The notes under the pieces: generated by a model
Database searches by the model: none
The model's input: the letters and a program-made list of their open reading frames with translations, nothing else
What the model was told of the DNA's origin: nothing
Shown: in pieces, positions 59,050 through 64,000 of the stretch
Layout of the letters: each line of letters begins with the position of its first letter
Numbering within the stretch: position 1 is the stretch's first letter
Assembly (NCBI GenBank): GCA_030765055.1
Contig: CM060950.1
Location: forward strand, 270,918,581-270,982,580
Origin: Mantis religiosa
Taxonomy: Eukaryota > Arthropoda > Insecta > Mantodea > Mantidae
Reading direction: 5' to 3'
Length of the DNA stretch: 64,000 bases
Translations under genes and position numbers: made by a program

Positions 59050-59160
59050 GGCTGGCCCCGTAGCTCAGTCGATAGAGCACCTGCCTGCTGTGCAAGGAGT
59101 CCCCGGTTCGATTCCCGGCTGGGAGTGTGCATTGTTCTCCAACCAAGATGATTCCCCATC
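59050..59160 (+). mobile_element. tRNA-derived SINE head (family D)
   Basis: GGCCCCGTAGCTCAGTCGAT begins a 73-base tRNA-like fold with a sound D-stem (GCTC/GAGC) and T-loop (TTCGATT). It has mismatches in the acceptor, anticodon and T stems, a GCT-like anticodon triplet and no CCA or clear Pol III terminator. The unrelated body that follows makes a SINE more likely than a functional tRNA gene. Confidence 0.55.
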
Positions 59161-59205
59161 TTCCTCAGAGTATGGAAGTACGCATGACCTAACGATTAAA
59201 ATATA

Positions 59206-59863
59206 GTGCGATCCATATAACCATTTCAATAGGCCATAACATTTGGACCAATAATAAGACATACGTGCACTTTCGAGAGAATGTAATACACAATTGGGAT
59301 ATTACATTATACTATTTACATCTCAGAGAAAATGCTGGAGGTGTGTTGCACCAGCATCCACATATGTTTTCACTCGTCTCACCATATTTTCCGAAGTTTT
59401 ACGAAGATGATATCTAATTGAGAAAAGGTTATTTCCAGCAAGATGCAGCAACGTGCTATACATCTAGTGACACCATGGAACTTGTAACCAGTTTATTTGA
59501 TAATCGAATAATCTCAAAAGGTCTGTGGCCCCCCAGATCCCCTGACCTAACCTCACCAGATTTTTTCTAAAAGGAGTATATAAAAATAGAGTGTACAAGA
59601 ATAGGCCACGGATAATTGATGTTCTTAAAGAATCCATTCGAGACGAAATAAGTAACATTGGCGAGGAAACTCTCCGTAAAACTTCAGAGAATCTGGCGAG
59701 AATAGACGCTGGTGGAGGAGACAACATTTTCTCTGAGATGCAAATAGTGTAATGTTATCTTCCAATTGCGTATTATACTCTCCTAAAAAAGTTGCACGTG
59801 TGTCCTATTATTGGTTCAAGAGTTATGGCCTATTGAAATGGTTCAGATTTATATGAACCTCAC
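59206..59863 (+). mobile_element. Short DDE transposon with 49-bp terminal inverted repeats
   Basis: 59221-59269 and the reverse complement of 59793-59841 agree at about 44 of 49 positions (shared start CCATTTCAATAGGCCATAAC). Outer bases (GTGCGATCCATATAA versus GTGAGGTTCATATAA) suggest the repeats extend slightly further. Inside is only the C-terminal part of a transposase, so most of the element is deleted. Confidence 0.82.
59430..59750 (+). pseudogene. Tc1/mariner-superfamily transposase C-terminal remnant
   Basis: The + strand reads FQQDAATCYTSSDTME (the xxQDGAxxH-type second catalytic region), ISKGLWPPRSPDLTSPDFF, a stop, then NRPRIIDVLKESIRDEISNI and LRKTSENLARIDAGGGDNIF. The family pattern WPPRSPDLTPxDFFLWG is clear. 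An internal stop at 59568 and the missing N-terminal half make it inactive. Confidence 0.8.
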
Positions 59864-59998
59864 TCTGCAAAGTACAAGCAACCCAACGTATACGAGTTAA
59901 CACCAGCGACATGTTCCAAAAAAGAACGGCCGCCGATATGACCACTGTAGTTAAATGCGGGGTACAAACGGAACTAAAAAAGAAAAGAAGTAGAACGG

Positions 59999-60377
59999 GC
60001 CGCGCCGTAGTCGAGTGGTTAGACCTCTTGGCTCTCACCTAGGAGGGCCGGGTTCAATCGCAGGTGATCGTAAAGTTAATTTTGTGGACAACACGGAGCT
60101 GGGGCGGGCTTTCTCCGGGATATCCGGTTCCCCGCCAGCATTCCATCAATTGCCCCATCATCACCTTTCCTCACATTTCATTTCGAATTTAATTATTTCA
60201 TCCACTTCCCTCACTCGCATACTAGGCATCGGGCTGATCACCAATCCTGTATCCTCTCTCTCACTGATCCAGAGATTTCGTTCCTCAACCCGCCGCCTAC
60301 GGGCATAAGAGTTAAGTGGAACGATACCCTGACGGCACGTAGTGGTATAAGAGCGCTGTTAAAGAAGAAGAATAAGT
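59999..60377 (+). mobile_element. SINE family B, copy 3 (longest)
   Basis: GGGCCGCGCCGTAGTCGAGT, the B-box GGTTCAATCGCAGGTGATCG, GACAACACGGAGCTGG, TTTCTCCGGGATATCCGGTT, and a long body ending with AAAGAAGAAGAATAAG. It gives the best view of the full family length, about 375 bases. Confidence 0.85.
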
Positions 60378-60485
60378 TTTAATGTGGCCATGCTAGCTCA
60401 AGGGTTAAGAGCGACTGGACGGAAACCAGGAGGTCCGTGGTTCAAATCCCGGCCGTGGCATTGAATTTTTCAGTTGGCTCTAATT
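60378..60485 (+). mobile_element. SINE family C, copy 2, with perfect 13-bp target duplication
   Basis: A 108-base tRNA-like element (B-box GTGGTTCAAATCCCGGC, end GGCATTGAATTTTTCAG) flanked by AAGAAGAATAAGT at 60365-60377 and 60486-60498. The left duplicate is the 3' tail of SINE family B copy 3, so this element inserted into that tail. Confidence 0.85.
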
Positions 60486-60499
60486 AAGAAGAATAAGTA

Positions 60500-61300
60500 T
60501 CTCAATTTTCTATGTTGCCTTTCTTTTCACCTTCTGGTTTACAGAACCCCATATACACTACAGAAATTAATCTCTAATTTCTCTCTTTTAATTTTTCTAA
60601 TTAATCTCTAATAGTTATATTCTATTAAATGTTGGTAAAAACTAATTTTAGAAATTCATTATATTCTTTGGAGAATACATTACAGTAACTCTGACATAAC
60701 CCTACGATTTATATTCCTTAAGTTCGCCTTATAAGTTTTTATAACAGTTTTCTTGATTTTTTGTAGAACGTTGCAAAATCTAAAGGGTTTATCAACTTCA
60801 TAAATTTCTCTTTGATATCTAATGTTAAGCAGTTAGTAATGAAGCCATTCGCTCTCTTTGCACTCCACTATTTTGATATTATGTTGGTATGTTAACTAAA
60901 GTTTGGGCAGCGGAGTTGGTGGTTTCCATCCATATCTGCTTTAAGTGTCCAGAAAGGACAAAAAGGAGATCTCACTATACTAATTCAGAATAAATGTTAA
61001 TGGAAAAAATCATTGCCTGTTAGAAGTCTGAAAATTACGATAGAGTACTTTCTTGATAGTGTATTGATTCTTGTTGTGTTGTCACATAGGTAAATTTTCC
61101 CGTAGTTTTCCTTTTGTTTGTAATATATTGTGTTCTTGAATTTTTTTATTGTATGTTGATATAATTATTATTTTTATAGTGATAACTTTCTGTCTCAAAT
61201 GAGTTTGACCCAATTTTACTGCCTTTTTTGCTGACCAAGACAGTTGCAGACATCGCCTCCAAAATTTGCATTTCCGTGGGATCTGTGCACACAATCCTGC
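60500..61300. other. No recognisable gene
   Basis: AT-rich sequence. Its right part may be the eroded remainder of the mariner whose 5' end lies at 61320-61765. Confidence 0.45.
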
Positions 61301-61319
61301 ATTAAGATCTGAAAATACA

Positions 61320-61765
61320 CAATCAGCGATCCTCCAAAACAACGTTATCCGCTCGCTGGATCATGTCGTCAGACCATCTGGAGTGAGGCCATGACTGTGT
61401 TGATTTGTTGTCACACGATGTTCTGCCTTCATTGAACTGTCACACCCAGGAACGCACATTAGGCATATCCATGGTACCATCACCGCATGTTTCATTCTAC
61501 TGCCGATGAACTTCAATAGGTGTTACACCACGAAAATGGAGAAAACGAATGATTACACGATGTTCTTTTAATGAAAACGTCGCCATTTTAAGTATCAAAC
61601 ACATCCCTAACTCTCGTCGCTGCCACTAGACTTCTATGCACTGTACAGTGTGGACATCTCTGTCACGCATTCACAAAGTGTCCACGTGCATTTTAAAAGA
61701 ACCAGAAGTTCCTATCTGGTCCCAGTCCTAAAAAATAGACGGTGTTATAACTTTAACGCACCTCG
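61320..61765 (-). mobile_element. Mariner-type 5' end with transposase N terminus (copy 6)
   Basis: On the minus strand an ATG at 61586-61584 begins MATFSLKEHRVIIRFLHFRG and continues VTPIEVHRQ, stop, NETCGDG, then RSWV, stop, QFNEGRTSCDNK and SDDMIQRADNVVLEDR before decaying. This is the N-terminal helix-turn-helix region of an insect mariner-like transposase. The outer end, ACTTTAACGCACCTCG at 61750-61765 next to TA, looks like its terminal inverted repeat. The catalytic part is absent. Confidence 0.75.
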
Positions 61766-62750
61766 TATTAATCTTATATTTAAGTTAATTAACTGTTTTA
61801 TGATTTTAGGCCATTCTGCAATATTTAGATTTTAGGTGTCATATCAGATGTTATGGATATTATAGCTGCTTTATTCAGACAATATTACAACCTTTTCAAA
61901 CTTATTTATATGATATAGAAGGTTTTGTGACTCAACTCTTGTTTTATTCCACCCTGATGGTTAGGACAATTGACACCTACAGGATGTAACAGTTCCCCTT
62001 GGTCATAAATATATGACTATATGTTCTATCAAAATAATATTAGATTAGCATAGATATTCTGTACTGATTATTTTGCATCGAAAGGAAATACATAGCTATT
62101 ACAGAGAAACAGAAATATGAGGTCCCTTAAGGTATAGAACACATGGTCGGTCGGCTTTCTTCATAACAGGTCCACTCCTAGGAAAACGATGCCTCCGAAC
62201 CATGTGGAAGGTCGGTCTGCCGCCCTGTCTCTTCCATGCCAATACTTACGTGATCGATACAATAGACTCGTAGATTATCCGAATTCCTAAAATTTCGCAG
62301 CGTACGTGCCACGGAATTAAATAAGTGGACCCTGTGGGAAACTTCCTACCAACGTTCGGTCATGCGCACATACAAAATTCGTACGATGGTTTAAACTCGA
62401 AATTGAAACCAACCAATTACAGTTTAGAACTTACACACGTGATTCACACAAAAATTCAAAATGTAACGATAGAGGGGGAAATATAGGAGATAGTGGATCC
62501 GTGATTTTAATAGTTGAGACACTCTCTGTCGGTAGGGCGTAGTGGAACCACGTCGTACATAGGAGTGTGGTAGGAATACACTGAACAACACATAACACGT
62601 GTAAAGAACTCTTTCATTACCGCCAAAAACAACACAAGGAGTAAAGAGCTGGATCATGCCATACCGGAATTCGGGGTTATGCCAAACCAGAAGTCAGAAA
62701 AAAGCAGGAAATTCAAAAACACCTGGATCATACCACTTGAACTTGAAGGT
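61766..62750. other. No gene recognised
   Basis: A GC-balanced patch at 62130-62400 includes ACATGGTCGGTCGGC and, 80 bases later, a partly complementary stretch. It may be a small mobile element, but no boundaries could be set. Confidence 0.4.
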
Positions 62751-62754
62751 CATG

Positions 62755-63150
62755 GTGCACCCTCTGGACTGGTTGCATCCCCCGACGCACCACGCGCACC
62801 CTGGACGCACCCTCCGGTCTTCCTGCATCCCCTGTGCAACCCCTAACCACCCCGCGCATCCCGACGCACTTGACTCTCTGCATCTGCCACACATCCCCGG
62901 CGCACCCCCGCGCACCGCTATGCACTCTCTTGACTTTCTGCATCCCTCGATGCACTGCCGCGCACCCGACGCACCCTCTTGACTTCCTGCATTCCTCGAC
63001 GCACCCCCATCCACTCCGCGCAACCCTACGCACCCCCAGGTACCCCCGTGCACTCTATTGAATCTCTGCATCCCCCAGGCACCCCTGTGCACCCTTCGGA
63101 CAAGCTGCATCCTCTCGCGCAACCCCCTGGACTGGCTGCATCCTCCGTTG
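62755..63150. repeat. GC-rich degenerate minisatellite
   Basis: Irregular units of about 30-80 bases, each starting CTGCATCC or a close variant (62772, 62823, 62878, 62938, 62988, 63067, 63105, 63136), with internal short units such as GACGCACCC and CGCGCACCC. The Pro/His-rich and Gly/Arg-rich frames on both strands (for example 62656-62982 and 62694-63122) follow from the repeat. Confidence 0.8.
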
Positions 63151-64000
63151 ACGAACTGTTCAGCTTGGCGGGTGGTGGAGTAGGTAATGGGGAAAAGAGG
63201 TTATCTTTTTTTATTTTTATTAAGAATATTTGGAATAAAGATCACGTGACTTTAGGAGAGGGAATGGAGACTGACAAGTGCCTAGTTTGGTGTCCAAGGA
63301 TCAAAGCGAAGGAAAATCAAGTGGGAACATTATTGAAACTGAGGAAGGAAGTGATGTGTAAGGTTTTGATTGGTTAAAATAAGAATGTCTTTGATTGGTC
63401 GAGAGGGGTAAAGGCAGATTTGTGATTTGCGGAAATAAAAGCGTTTGTGATTGGATGGAAAAAAGGCTGGAACAAAGAAATACGGAGAAATAAAATTGCA
63501 AATTAGCAGAAAGTGACGAGGAAGTAATATGAGGGTGAAAAGCAGGCAGTTACCTATATTGAAATTGGATAAATTTCTGCAATTTTTGTGGTCTTGGCCT
63601 TTACCTCGAACGTCCGGTGTTGTAGAAGAAAGCAAACTGCTTATGTGTGCATCCCATCCTTTTAAAAGAGTCAGACTTGCGGGTTGCAGAAAAAACGCAA
63701 AATTGCAAAATTGTCCTACTACAGACGCCACGGATATGTGAGCGTGTAGTTTGCTGTTTCGGCTTATGCCATTGAGCGGAAATGTACAATAACATTTAGC
63801 TTCATTAACATGAATCTCTCACCTGAGGCTTTTAAGTTAAGCCTTCACATGAGTGTCGCTTCTCGTTCTTCCCATTTACACATTTACATGAATGACGCTG
63901 CTTGTTCTCCTAATTAGCACTTTTACAAGTGGTATTGGGGAATTATTTAGAGGATTTTGGTACGTATTTCCTTGCTTTTTGAAGTATTAAGTGCTTCTTA
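63151..64000. other. No gene recognised at the right edge
   Basis: A 133-codon minus-strand frame (63330-63731) and overlapping + frames have no recognisable motif. Short direct repeats of TGATTGG (near 63368, 63392 and 63450) spaced in G/A-rich sequence are visible and may be a degenerate LTR-type region. Confidence 0.4.

Noticed and set aside
59053..59126. Functional tRNA gene (GCT-like anticodon)
   Set aside because: Mismatches in the acceptor, anticodon and T stems and no clear terminator; the following body fits a SINE better.
62694..63122. 142-codon Gly/Arg-rich minus-strand frame
   Set aside because: Lies entirely on the minisatellite; open frames exist on both strands because the repeat lacks stop codons.

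Overview
The window is AT-rich animal nuclear DNA, almost certainly from an insect with a large, transposon-rich genome. The evidence is one spliced gene with long introns, several mariner-type transposase remnants, gypsy LTR pieces, non-LTR retrotransposon ends, tRNA-derived SINEs with target-site duplications, and very long microsatellites. A cockroach or termite would fit, but that is an inference from overall character and not proven here. There is no bacterial gene organisation, CRISPR array or rRNA.

The one complete host gene is an NPC2/ML-domain secreted lipid-binding protein on the + strand. It has four coding exons (15269-15362, 27298-27396, 45909-46102, 50803-50889) that join to a 157-residue protein with a signal peptide, six framework cysteines and three N-glycosylation sequons. 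A TATA-like box lies at 15134-15140 and an AATAAA signal at 50992-50997. The gene covers about 36 kb for 474 coding bases. A 57-base, phase-symmetric candidate cassette exon lies in intron 2 (31463-31519). About 1.6 kb upstream, on the opposite strand, is an exon-like stretch with good splice sites (13584-13694) that may belong to a divergent neighbour gene, possibly a TNF-ligand type.

Layout: 0.4-1.7 kb decayed mariner; 3.3-6.3 kb decayed gypsy-like element interrupted by a 1.3-kb inverted-repeat DNA element; 9.5-10.4 kb mariner with both terminal repeats and TA duplication; 10.8-11.4 kb gypsy LTR, primer site and gag start; 13.6 kb orphan exon; 15.3-51 kb NPC2 gene. Its introns hold five SINEs of one family, a fold-back repeat, a 780-bp AAT array, a 480-bp inverted repeat with a hammerhead-like motif, an LTR, hAT, mariner and LINE remnants, and a 620-bp AAAT/AAAC array growing from a LINE tail. 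52.2-55.5 kb is a second copy of the inverted-repeat element, split by a gypsy fragment. 56-62 kb carries SINEs, one with a perfect 13-bp target duplication inside another SINE, a short DDE transposon with 49-bp terminal repeats, and a mariner 5' end. 62.75-63.15 kb is a GC-rich minisatellite.

None of the transposase or polymerase frames is intact, so the mobile elements are dead copies or non-autonomous derivatives. The only gene product with a supported function is the NPC2-like protein.
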